Assembly (NCBI GenBank): GCA_048360435.1 | Contig: DBGCOP010000027.1 | Coordinates: 394,520-458,519 of the forward strand | Length of the DNA stretch: 64,000 nucleotides | Direction: 5' to 3' | Source of the DNA: Limenecus sp048360435 | GTDB lineage: Bacteria; Cyanobacteriota; Vampirovibrionia; Gastranaerophilales; Gastranaerophilaceae | In this document: positions 7,393 through 14,403 of the stretch, piece after piece | Position numbering within the stretch: the stretch's first letter is position 1 | Layout of the letters: each line of letters starts with the position of its first letter | Program-made: the position numbers and the translations under genes | The notes under the pieces: model-generated | Databases searched by the model: none | Told to the model about the DNA's origin: nothing | Seen by the model: only the letters and a program-made list of their open reading frames with translations

Positions 7393-7420
7393 TTGTTTGG
7401 TAAACAAATAAAAATATACT
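7393..7420 (+). promoter_or_regulatory. Candidate promoter of the HTH gene with overlapping operator
   Basis: TTGTTT (7393-7398) and TATACT (7415-7420) are spaced by 16 bases. The -35 lies in a partly palindromic sequence TTGTTTGGTAAACAA, part of which (TTTGGTAAACAAA, 7396-7408) recurs inverted at 8718-8730. The overlap suggests autoregulation by the downstream HTH protein. Confidence 0.45.
7396..7408 (+). repeat. Left copy of 13-bp inverted repeat
   Basis: TTTGGTAAACAAA, matched exactly on the opposite strand at 8718-8730. The two copies enclose the HTH gene, the HEPN gene and the structured RNA, and each precedes an inward-facing transcription unit. Either operator sites or cassette boundaries. 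Confidence 0.5.
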
Positions 7421-7495
7421 TTTGAGTTTTATTATACACTCTCGTGAATAAAAGTCAATAGTTTTTTATTCAAATTAGTGAAAAAGGTTACTAAA

Positions 7496-7708
7496 ATGAA
7501 TAACTTTAAAAACGAAATCAAAGCTCAAATAACAAGAAGTGGTCATACAATGACTAAGCTTGTTGAGCTTTTAAACCAAAAATATGGCAAAAAAACAACT
7601 GTTCAAAATATAAGCAATAAACTTACTCGTGAGACAATTTCTTATAAAGAAATTTTAGAAATTGCCGACGTTCTCGGATATGAGATTATCTGGAAAGAGA
7701 AAAGCTAA
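7496..7708 (+). CDS. Small XRE-like helix-turn-helix protein of the HEPN cassette
   Basis: 70 residues from ATG 7496, which has AAAGG eight bases upstream; a GTG at 7478 is a weaker alternative. The whole protein is one helical DNA-binding domain: MTKLVELLNQKYGKKTTVQN then a recognition helix around ISNKLTRETISYKEILEIAD, similar to the small XRE/DUF6471-type domains. Its stop overlaps that of the convergent HEPN gene by 4 bases. Likely regulator, possibly antitoxin, of the cassette (inference). Confidence 0.72.
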   Translation: MNNFKNEIKAQITRSGHTMTKLVELLNQKYGKKTTVQNISNKLTRETISYKEILEIADVLGYEIIWKEKS

Positions 7709-8478
7709 TTGAAATCAAAACTAATTTGATTCTGATTATCAAAAATTGATGATTCTATTTCTTTATTTTCTTTTACAATTTCTAATAACTTATATTTTTG
7801 ACGAAGAATACTCCATCTCTGTGGTAAAGATGCAAATGTATAACCATTTATCAATGCAATATCATCAAACAAAAGTATTAAAAATTTATCATCATTAAAA
7901 TAAGTGTTATCTACATTATATATAAAAGAGAGAATATCCCATACTGAAAGCTTTTTGGATAATGTTATTTGTTTCATAAAAGAAATTGATATTACGGGAT
8001 TACAATTTAATATATGTTCAAAATAAACCAGAGCTTTAATGAACTGTTTTCTTTCATTTTCATATTTTTTTGTAATGCAATGTGCAATACTATTTCTGAA
8101 TCTGTTTAAAAATTTTTGATTTTTTTGAAATTCAGTAGTATTTGTTTCTACAAAATTAACAAAGAAATTATTTTTAACCCTTTTATTTTTTAAATAAACA
8201 CTATTAGTAAACATATTAAGTATTTCACGTAAATACATATGATTAACAGATGATATTAATTTTTCATTATTTGTTTTATTGGAATTATGTATTTTTACAA
8301 ATACTTTATCTCGTATTCTATTATTTTCAATAGTTAAAAAGTATCTGTATAAAATAGAATATGCATTATCACCATAATAATGAGAATATTTCTGTATAAT
8401 AAGATTTTTTAAACAATCTTCTATAATAATTAAACGTTTATAGAATATAGAAAATTCTGCCAAAATATACTCATTCAT
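7705..8478 (-). CDS. HEPN-domain RNase, Abi-like (abortive infection)
   Basis: 257 residues, mostly helical. RFRNSIAHC at about 126-134 contains R-x4-H (R128, H133), the HEPN RNase active-site pattern shared by Abi_2 (AbiD/AbiF), RnlA and related toxins. The N-terminal helix FYKRLIIIEDCLKNLIIQKY fits the Abi_2/HEPN layout; the family assignment is tentative. Start at 8478 has AAAGGTAG upstream. Codon use is more AT-rich than in the early operon, hinting at separate acquisition. A long structured RNA lies 42 bases upstream. Probable role: phage-triggered RNA cleavage and growth arrest. Confidence 0.65.
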   Translation of the reverse strand: MNEYILAEFSIFYKRLIIIEDCLKNLIIQKYSHYYGDNAYSILYRYFLTIENNRIRDKVFVKIHNSNKTNNEKLISSVNHMYLREILNMFTNSVYLKNKRVKNNFFVNFVETNTTEFQKNQKFLNRFRNSIAHCITKKYENERKQFIKALVYFEHILNCNPVISISFMKQITLSKKLSVWDILSFIYNVDNTYFNDDKFLILLFDDIALINGYTFASLPQRWSILRQKYKLLEIVKENKEIESSIFDNQNQISFDFN

Positions 8479-8519
8479 AAACTACCTTTATATACATCAC
8501 TTGATTTACAACTTAAATA

Positions 8520-8724
8520 TGTTATCATGGATATATAAGTTATCCAAATATCGCTTGTGCGAGAATGAATTTCGGGTTGGAGTATTCCAGATTTGCCCTT
8601 TTCGGTTGGATAACTTTTTATTTTTCAGAACCCTTGTGTTGTTTTAGTTCTGCAAAACCATGATAACACAAGGGTTTTGGCATGTTTTAGGGATGGGCGG
8701 AGTTTCCTCCGCCCGGGTTTGTTT
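8520..8724 (-). ncRNA. Highly structured RNA upstream of the HEPN gene
   Basis: Four strong pairings: P1 8520-8530 with 8658-8668 (11 bp); P2 8537-8547 with 8606-8616 (11 bp); P3 8629-8640 with 8665-8676 (12 bp), which crosses P1 and so forms a pseudoknot or an alternative fold; and a GC-rich hairpin 8695-8714. On the minus strand the last hairpin is closed by a GAAA tetraloop and the linkers are A-rich, which favours the minus strand, co-directional with the HEPN gene. A T-rich tract at 8615-8625 would instead favour a plus-strand transcript. Resembles in context the published abiF RNA motif found beside Abi_2 genes; identity not verified. Confidence 0.7.
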
Positions 8725-8730
8725 ACCAAA
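8718..8730 (-). repeat. Right copy of 13-bp inverted repeat
   Basis: Minus-strand TTTGGTAAACAAA, the exact partner of 7396-7408. It lies just upstream of the structured RNA if that is read leftward. A further short inverted repeat, GTCTATT 8738-8744 and AATAGAC 8780-8786, lies beyond it. Confidence 0.5.
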
Positions 8731-8855
8731 TATAAAAGTCTATTCAATTTTCAAAGTGCGAATGTAAATTTGCATTACAAATAGACCCTTTATAGGAGCC
8801 TTTTTGTTGTGTTTTTGGTAAGATATTCTTACGGAATGAATAAGGGGAGAAACGT

Positions 8856-9002
8856 TTAAGCGATTCTCTCCTTGTTTTGTTCTAATAGCTCTGATAAAAG
8901 TTCATTTATTGTAAAAGATGGAGTCCATTTCATTTCTTTGGCTCTTTGTTCTACAAATTGAGCAACATTATCAGATAATCTTGTGTAATATCTTTCTTTC
9001 AT
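8856..9002 (-). CDS. Ribbon-helix-helix (Arc/CopG-type) regulator, 48 residues
   Basis: Starts MKERYYTRLSDNVAQFVEQR and continues with a helix ending ELLSELLEQNKERIA. A short N-terminal strand (YYTRLS) followed by two helices is the ribbon-helix-helix plan of Arc, Mnt and CopG. The start is preceded by GAAGGG. A hairpin of ten-base arms (8842-8851 with 8864-8873) spans its 3' end and may end transcription. It is divergent from the HTH gene at 9111 across a promoter region with clear operator palindromes. Confidence 0.68.
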   Translation of the reverse strand: MKERYYTRLSDNVAQFVEQRAKEMKWTPSFTINELLSELLEQNKERIA

Positions 9003-9031
9003 AAGAACCCTTCGATGTAACTTATGAAATT

Positions 9032-9060
9032 ATAATAATGCACATTGTCCACAATGTCAA
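9032..9060 (-). promoter_or_regulatory. Sigma-70 promoter with operator in its spacer
   Basis: Minus strand: TTGACA (9055-9060), 17-base spacer, TATTAT (9032-9037). The spacer is almost filled by the palindrome ACATTGT-CC-ACAATGT (9042-9057). It drives the RHH gene at 9002. A second palindrome, TGTCTA-N5-TAGACA at 9078-9094, lies toward the divergent HTH gene. This is a repressor-controlled divergent switch region by layout. Confidence 0.65.
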
Positions 9061-9110
9061 CTAATATTTTTGATTTATGTCTATTTTGTAGACAAAGAGA
9101 GAGTCAAAAC

Positions 9111-9557
9111 ATGGAACCCGTAAAAGTTTTAGCTATTTTACAATTCTTAACAAATAAATTTATCACTCAGGCTGACATTGCAGAAGCACTTGGGATTACA
9201 AAGAGTGCTGTTAATAAAAAATTAATGAGAGATAGCCATTTTCGACCTGGCGAAATAGAACAAATTGAAAAACATTTCGGTGTGAATTTTTCTGATTTTA
9301 AGCTTGCTACCCCCAACACCTTCGAACGGCAGAATGATACAACTGTCAACGAAAAATCATCACAGTTTGGCAAACGTCTGTCTCTCGTTCAAGAAAAACA
9401 TAACTTTCTTGACAGAGAAATGGCAAAACTGCTCAAAATCTCCGAGGATGAATATATTGATCTTGTCTGCGGAGATAAAGAGCCTGATTTGCAAATATTA
9501 AATTGTATCAAACAGAATTTTAAAGTTTCTATTGATTATCTTTTATATGGAGATTGA
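9111..9557 (+). CDS. Phage-type repressor with two helix-turn-helix domains
   Basis: 148 residues from ATG 9111 (MEPVKVLAIL), preceded by AGAGAGAG; the frame also allows a TTG start at 9045, which would run through the operator and is less likely. An HTH at about residues 18-40 (ITQADIAEALGITKSAVNKK) is followed by a second XRE-like domain (LVQEKHNFLDREMAKLLKIS, then DEYIDLVCGDKEPDLQILNC). The divergent RHH gene and paired operators suggest a repressor role in the element's lysogeny switch (inference). Confidence 0.72.
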   Translation: MEPVKVLAILQFLTNKFITQADIAEALGITKSAVNKKLMRDSHFRPGEIEQIEKHFGVNFSDFKLATPNTFERQNDTTVNEKSSQFGKRLSLVQEKHNFLDREMAKLLKISEDEYIDLVCGDKEPDLQILNCIKQNFKVSIDYLLYGD

Positions 9558-9796
9558 TAAACGGGTTTTATTTCTCCGTTCAGTGTGTTAATTTCAATTC
9601 CATAGAGTTGTTCTGTGGTTCTTACGGAATTAAAATAGCGATGATGTATAGCTTTTCTTATTTTCATCATTTCGTGCATTTGATAAAATTCCATACAATA
9701 AATTGAAAAACAGAATATGCTCAAAAGCAAAGTTGCTGCTCCGAATTTACTTTTGAAGAATCTCTTGATGTCTGTTGCAACAAGTGTATTACCCAT
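9536..9796 (-). CDS. Small membrane protein
   Basis: 86 residues with one transmembrane helix at about 19-36 (FGAATLLLSIFCFSIYCMEF). No family recognised. A good AAAGGAG site precedes the ATG. It overlaps the convergent repressor gene by 22 bases at its 3' end. Confidence 0.6.
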   Translation of the reverse strand: MGNTLVATDIKRFFKSKFGAATLLLSIFCFSIYCMEFYQMHEMMKIRKAIHHRYFNSVRTTEQLYGIEINTLNGEIKPVYQSPYKR

Positions 9797-9916
9797 ACTT
9801 GGCTCCTTTCTTAATCATCCAGCTATCTGACAATTTTCCAACTTCATTCTTGCACGGATTTCAAGCTTGAAACTTTAGAAAATAAGCATGAGTTTTTACA
9901 AAACTTATTGAAAAAT

Positions 9917-9925
9917 ATTATACCA
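9917..9925 (-). promoter_or_regulatory. Extended -10 promoter candidate
   Basis: Minus-strand TGGTATAAT, an extended -10 element without a clear -35, about 120 bases upstream of the small membrane protein gene starting at 9796. The rest of 9797-10016 shows no gene. Confidence 0.35.
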
Positions 9926-10016
9926 AACGGAAAATACATTAAAATAAAGCATTTTCTGAATCAAACATAACAAAGTGAGCGTATCGATTGATTGGCTGGT
10001 TAAGGGGGAGTAATGG

Positions 10017-10418
10017 TTATTTTCGAGGAAAGAAATGAAACATTATTATTCCAGGAAGACCTAATACAGTTACAAGAGTTTGAGTACATAATGCAATTAG
10101 TATAGCATCAGATAGTTTAAAAATTTTTAAACCTGTAAAAATAATAATTGCAATGATACTTGCTGACCAAATACATGTAAATTTAACAACAAAAGAAGAC
10201 ATTGTTGTTTTTAGTTCAGTATCATTTTTATATCGTTCTAATTCAGCTCTTTCTTTATCACTTAAATCTCGTAAATTTTCATCTGTATATTGTGTTTTTA
10301 CAATAGCACCAGAACTTTTTTCAATATCAGAAACTATGTGCTTTACCCCTACCGGTTCTATTGTATTTTTAACTGAACTGTTTGAAAATGTTTTGGGAGA
10401 GGGTAAATTCATTAGCAA
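10017..10418 (-). CDS. Two-helix membrane protein coupled to the ImmA-like protease
   Basis: 133 residues. A charged, acidic N-terminal half (LRDLSDKERAELERYKND) is followed by two transmembrane helices at about 76-98 and 103-127. No family recognised. Its start overlaps the protease stop by 7 bases, so the two are made together; the partner also has a transmembrane segment, suggesting a membrane pair. Confidence 0.6.
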   Translation of the reverse strand: MLMNLPSPKTFSNSSVKNTIEPVGVKHIVSDIEKSSGAIVKTQYTDENLRDLSDKERAELERYKNDTELKTTMSSFVVKFTCIWSASIIAIIIFTGLKIFKLSDAILIALCTQTLVTVLGLPGIIMFHFFPRK

Positions 10419-11056
10419 CAGACTCCCAAATGTTTTTTTCTGTTTTTAATAACAATTTCAGAAACACCAAATAAATTACCAAGTTGACTATCAGTTATGA
10501 AAGGATAATCTTTTAAAGTTTTTCTTAAAAGTGTTTCCGGGACTAATAAATTTGCAGCAAAGCAATTAGCTTCTCTTTCAAGAGGACTATCCGAAAGTTC
10601 GTTATTTCTATACAACACACTATATTCACATGAGTTAAGATGCCCTAATAAGAAATGTCCAAGTTCATGAGCGATAGTGAAATTTTGGCGTTTAGGTGAT
10701 TCATCGGCATTTACATATAGTTTATTTGTGTCAATATCGATGAACCCTGAAATTTTATTATATTGCGGATTTATTTTATCAAAATTTACATACACTATAC
10801 TTAAACCATGTATTTCTGCGAATTCTTTTGCTAATACTGGTGGTTCGGTAATACCAAATCTATTAATTATATCTTCCGCAACCTTTATTGCTTTATTTAA
10901 TTCTTCTTTACTCATACTCTTATTTTTACATACTTTGATACAGTTTTGTAGCCCTACATAAGGACGATTTAACAATTTTTGACTAACTCTCTTCAATAAG
11001 AGAATAATACAAAGTAAAATTAATAACAAGATTGTAAACATTGAAGTATATATCAT
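10412..11056 (-). CDS. Membrane-anchored ImmA/IrrE-family metalloprotease
   Basis: About 214 residues from ATG 11056; the frame extends to a TTG at 11119 but that start would run through a perfect palindrome. A hydrophobic N-terminus (MFTILLLILLCIILLLKR) anchors the protein. The zinc-protease motif HELGH is at about 130-134, followed by EREANCFAANLLVP, the family signature. ImmA-type proteases cleave phage or ICE repressors to induce the element. The usual ImmA is soluble, so the membrane anchor is unusual. Confidence 0.8.
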   Translation of the reverse strand: MIYTSMFTILLLILLCIILLLKRVSQKLLNRPYVGLQNCIKVCKNKSMSKEELNKAIKVAEDIINRFGITEPPVLAKEFAEIHGLSIVYVNFDKINPQYNKISGFIDIDTNKLYVNADESPKRQNFTIAHELGHFLLGHLNSCEYSVLYRNNELSDSPLEREANCFAANLLVPETLLRKTLKDYPFITDSQLGNLFGVSEIVIKNRKKHLGVCC

Positions 11057-11081
11057 TATTTGACTATACCATATTTCCACA

Positions 11082-11097
11082 GTACCCCAAGGGGTAC
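11082..11097. promoter_or_regulatory. Perfect palindrome upstream of ImmA-like gene
   Basis: GTACCCCAAGGGGTAC: seven-base arms around AA, 26 bases upstream of the ATG at 11056. Likely operator or leader hairpin. The GTACCCC half-site recurs in the terminator stem at 4773-4780, and the arm-AA-arm form recurs at 51-68. Confidence 0.5.
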
Positions 11098-11258
11098 AAT
11101 ATATAATAATCGAATCCAAACTTCATGTTTTTTATATTTTTAGAGGCGTTTTTGTGGAATATTCAAATAGATATGATAAATTGTAAAACTCTTTTATGCT
11201 TTATATGGCATTTTGCAAGTAAACAAAGTAGAATATTTTTAAGTTTGGACAAATAATT

Positions 11259-12743
11259 ATGAAGAAAAAAGGCGTATTATACACAAGAGTTTCAAGCAAT
11301 CCTCAAGAGGAACAGGGCTTTTCAATTCCTGCGCAGGAAAAATTCGGACGTGAATTTGCAGCTAAGGAAAATATAGAAGTTGTGGATGTATTTTCAGAAA
11401 GCCATACAGCCAAACAGGCAGGACGACCTGAGTTTAATAATATGCTTGCATACTTAAAAAAGCACAAAGATGTTCAACACGTTATTGTTGAGCAGACAAA
11501 CAGGCTTTTGAGAAACGAATATGACAGCGCAATAATTATCAATCTTGCAACAACGACAGACTTAACTTTTCATATATTAAAGGATCATCTTACGCTTAAC
11601 AGAAACTCTTCCCCTATGGATTTCTTCATGTTTACGATGAATACTGCTATATCCGCTATTTATCCCAGAAATCTTTCCAGAGATGTTCAAAAGGGCATGA
11701 ATGAAAAAGCTGAAGAGGGCTATTATCCCGGCAGGGCACCTGTGGGCTATTTGAATTTTAGAGAATCAAAGAAAAAAAGCACACTTGTAATTGATGAAAC
11801 AAAAGCGAATTTTGTACGAGAAGCTTTTAGGTTGTATGATACGGGCATGTTTTCTTTTCAGTCTCTGGCTGAAAAGCTTGCGAAAGAAGGGTTCTATCCT
11901 CACACGAGACCTTGTTCTAAAAACAATATTGAGGATATTTTAAAAAATCCTATTTATTATGGTGATTTTATATACAAAGGGCGGATATATAAGGGAGTAC
12001 ATGAGCCGATTATAACTAAAGAACTTTTTAACTCAGTACAACGGCGTATAGAAGGCGCAGGAAGCCCTGTTAAGACAATGCATGACTTTTTATACAAAGG
12101 GTTAATAAAATGCTCGTTCACGGGGCAGATATTGTCGGGAGATAAGAAAAACGGTGCTAACAATTCAGGCGAATATGTTTATTACAGATGTACTCACAAA
12201 TGCCCGTGTGGGAAAAAGTGTAAAGCTCTAAAATCTGAATATATAGATGAATTTGTTGAGAATTTAATAAAAAAAATAGAATTATCTCCGCAACAGATAA
12301 ATACTGTAATCGAGAAAATAAAAGAGAGATATAAGCTAAAGAATGATTATGAGAACACTGTTGTAGAAAATATACAAAAAGAAGTTTTAACTTTAAAAAC
12401 ACGATTGAACAATTTATATATTGATAAACTGGACGGAAAGATAACAGATGATTTTTATAACGAAAAATATAAAAACTGGCATGCTCAAGTAGAAGAAAAA
12501 GAAGTTTATTTGAAAAATATTTTAGATGGCGATAAGTTTTTTATTCAAAAAGCAAACGATTTGCTCGAACTCTCGAAAAACGCCTATAATTGGTATTTTC
12601 AGCAGAATAATGAAAATAAACGCAGATACCTGAAATTGATTTGCTCGAACTTTTTTTATGACGGTGAAAACTTAACAATGGCAATAAAAAACACCTTCAA
12701 GTCTGTGTTTGAAAGTGCTGTTTTTTCTAATGGTGGGCGTTGA
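11259..12743 (+). CDS. Large serine recombinase (integrase of the element)
   Basis: 494 residues. The N-terminal resolvase domain begins KKKGVLYTRVSSNPQEEQGF with catalytic Ser at about 12, followed by a recombinase domain (GYYPGRAPVGYLN), a zinc-ribbon region (KCSFTGQ, then YRCTHKCPCGKKC) and a long coiled coil at about 350-430. This is the architecture of large serine integrases of phages and ICEs. Its last three codons and stop lie within tRNA-Val and its CCA, which places the element's right attachment site there. A 9-base inverted repeat (11115-11123, 11241-11249) flanks the upstream region. Confidence 0.93.
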   Translation: MKKKGVLYTRVSSNPQEEQGFSIPAQEKFGREFAAKENIEVVDVFSESHTAKQAGRPEFNNMLAYLKKHKDVQHVIVEQTNRLLRNEYDSAIIINLATTTDLTFHILKDHLTLNRNSSPMDFFMFTMNTAISAIYPRNLSRDVQKGMNEKAEEGYYPGRAPVGYLNFRESKKKSTLVIDETKANFVREAFRLYDTGMFSFQSLAEKLAKEGFYPHTRPCSKNNIEDILKNPIYYGDFIYKGRIYKGVHEPIITKELFNSVQRRIEGAGSPVKTMHDFLYKGLIKCSFTGQILSGDKKNGANNSGEYVYYRCTHKCPCGKKCKALKSEYIDEFVENLIKKIELSPQQINTVIEKIKERYKLKNDYENTVVENIQKEVLTLKTRLNNLYIDKLDGKITDDFYNEKYKNWHAQVEEKEVYLKNILDGDKFFIQKANDLLELSKNAYNWYFQQNNENKRRYLKLICSNFFYDGENLTMAIKNTFKSVFESAVFSNGGR

Positions 12744-12806
12744 GAGGCTCGAACTCCCGACATCTTCCTTGTAAGGGAAGCGCTCTACCAACTGAGCTAA
12801 ACGCCC
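12731..12806 (-). tRNA. tRNA-Val (anticodon UAC), CCA encoded
   Basis: Read leftward: acceptor arm GGGCGTT pairs with AACGCCC, D-loop contains AGCTCAGTTGGTAGAGC, anticodon stem CTTCC/GGAAG encloses CTTACAA (anticodon TAC, valine), and the T arm has GTTCGAGCC. The CCA end is encoded (12731-12733). The serine recombinase gene runs into its 3' end from the other strand, so the tRNA is the likely integration target and remains intact. Confidence 0.96.
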
Positions 12807-12864
12807 GATGCAATTAGTTTGTATATTTATATTACTAAATAAATAATCTCTGTCAATAAATTTC

Positions 12865-14280
12865 TTATTTTTTGGTAAAAAAGCCCAGCAGCTTGTCTAA
12901 GAGTCCTTCTTCTTCAATAGATTCTCCTGTTGTTAGCATGCTTAATTTTGTTTTAACATTTTCTTTTTCATCAGAATTTGGTGCAAATTTCAAATATTTT
13001 TCATAATATTCAATTGCCTCACTGAGTTTTCTATTTTTTTCTGCATGTTGAGCCAGTTTTAAAAATGTTTCGTAGTCTTTATTGTTAATCTCTGACAGTG
13101 CGTAAAGATAATCCATGACTTTTTCTTCATAACCTTGATTTTCATAGAATTTTACGAGCCTTTTTATTGTTGCAATATCATTTTTTTCGATAGCTACAAG
13201 CTTTTCACAAAATTCAGCTGCGGCAAATTCATCATTGAGCGCAGTATAAAGATTAATAAGTTCTTTAATAATATCTGTGTTTTTGGGGTTAATATTGAAT
13301 GCATTTAAATATTCATCCAATGCTAGTTCATGATTGTTTTTCTTAATATAATACTTTCCCCAGTTGAAATGAGCTTCAAAATCTTTGTTAAGCTTTTCAA
13401 ATACAAGAGCTCTCATTTGGCTGGGCAATGGGCTATTGGGATCCGTTTTTTCAAAAAGTGATATATATTTAAGAGTTTCTTCATCATCACCTTCATTGTA
13501 ATAGTATTCTGCCATCAAAGATAAAAATTGCGGCTGTTGTTTTTCTTTATCAGAAAGGGTTCTGAGCATTGCAAATGCTTCTTGATTTTTCTCTTGCATA
13601 AGCAGTGATTTAATTTTGTCATAGCTGTTGACAGCAAATTCTTCAGCTTTTTTATAGTCTCCTGTTGCCAGATATATTTTGCATAAAAATTCTTTGACAT
13701 TATTACTTTGAGGATAATGTTCATATGCACTGAGAAGGACATTGAGGGCGGCTGATTTGTCCTGTGCGTAATATAAGTTTGCCAAGGACAGATAAACGTT
13801 TTCATTGTGGTTATAGTCAAGTATTCTTAGATATTCATCGATAGCCTGCATCGGCTTGTTTATAATTTCATATGATTTTGCAAGTAAGTATCTGGCTTCG
13901 ATAATCAGTTTTTCATCTGTTGTATTATTTATAGCTTTTTTATAATCATCAACAGCTTGAGGAAGCCTGTCTTCTATTGTTTTGAGCTTTGCTCTTGTCA
14001 TATAATATTCATATTTGTTGTCATGAAAATATAAATCTAAAAGTTGTGTGTAGGATATTGGATCTTCCGGTTTTAAAGACATAAACATATTCCAATATGT
14101 AATGGCATCATTGTTATATTGAAGCATTTGAGCAGCAGTTGCCAGTTGTTGAAGAACATCTGTATCTGATTTGTCTAGTTCATGTGCGTATTTGTAACAT
14201 TCATATGCTTGTTCATATTTGTCATTCTCTTCAAATTTTTGTGCTTTAATCAGTGCTTCTGCAACAGTTTTGTTTGCCAT
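12865..14280 (-). CDS. TPR-repeat protein
   Basis: 471 residues made almost wholly of tetratricopeptide repeats (for example EQAYECYKYAHELDKSDTDV and LAKSYEIINKPMQAIDEYLR), at least ten units. The C-terminus ends in LLDKLLGFFTKK, an amphipathic hydrophobic and basic tail that could touch membrane. No signal peptide. Acts presumably as a scaffold; partner unknown. AGGGA precedes the ATG. Confidence 0.85.
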   Translation of the reverse strand: MANKTVAEALIKAQKFEENDKYEQAYECYKYAHELDKSDTDVLQQLATAAQMLQYNNDAITYWNMFMSLKPEDPISYTQLLDLYFHDNKYEYYMTRAKLKTIEDRLPQAVDDYKKAINNTTDEKLIIEARYLLAKSYEIINKPMQAIDEYLRILDYNHNENVYLSLANLYYAQDKSAALNVLLSAYEHYPQSNNVKEFLCKIYLATGDYKKAEEFAVNSYDKIKSLLMQEKNQEAFAMLRTLSDKEKQQPQFLSLMAEYYYNEGDDEETLKYISLFEKTDPNSPLPSQMRALVFEKLNKDFEAHFNWGKYYIKKNNHELALDEYLNAFNINPKNTDIIKELINLYTALNDEFAAAEFCEKLVAIEKNDIATIKRLVKFYENQGYEEKVMDYLYALSEINNKDYETFLKLAQHAEKNRKLSEAIEYYEKYLKFAPNSDEKENVKTKLSMLTTGESIEEEGLLDKLLGFFTKK

Positions 14281-14403
14281 ATTTATTATCCCTGGATTTT
14301 GTATATTTCAGATAGATTATACTAGACATATCAATATGAAACAAGCCTGATTGAGTATAACAGGGATTAATCTTTTCTTGCAGATTGATGTTAATATATT
14401 TGT

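Noticed and set aside
10016..10110. Plus-strand 30-codon frame behind GGGGGAG
   Set aside because: Antisense to the end of the 10017 gene and too short to support.
298..11227. GTAAACAAA occurring at 298-306, 7400-7408, 8718-8726 (reverse) and 11219-11227
   Set aside because: Short and AT-rich; expected several times by chance. Only the 13-base pair at 7396 and 8718 is kept.
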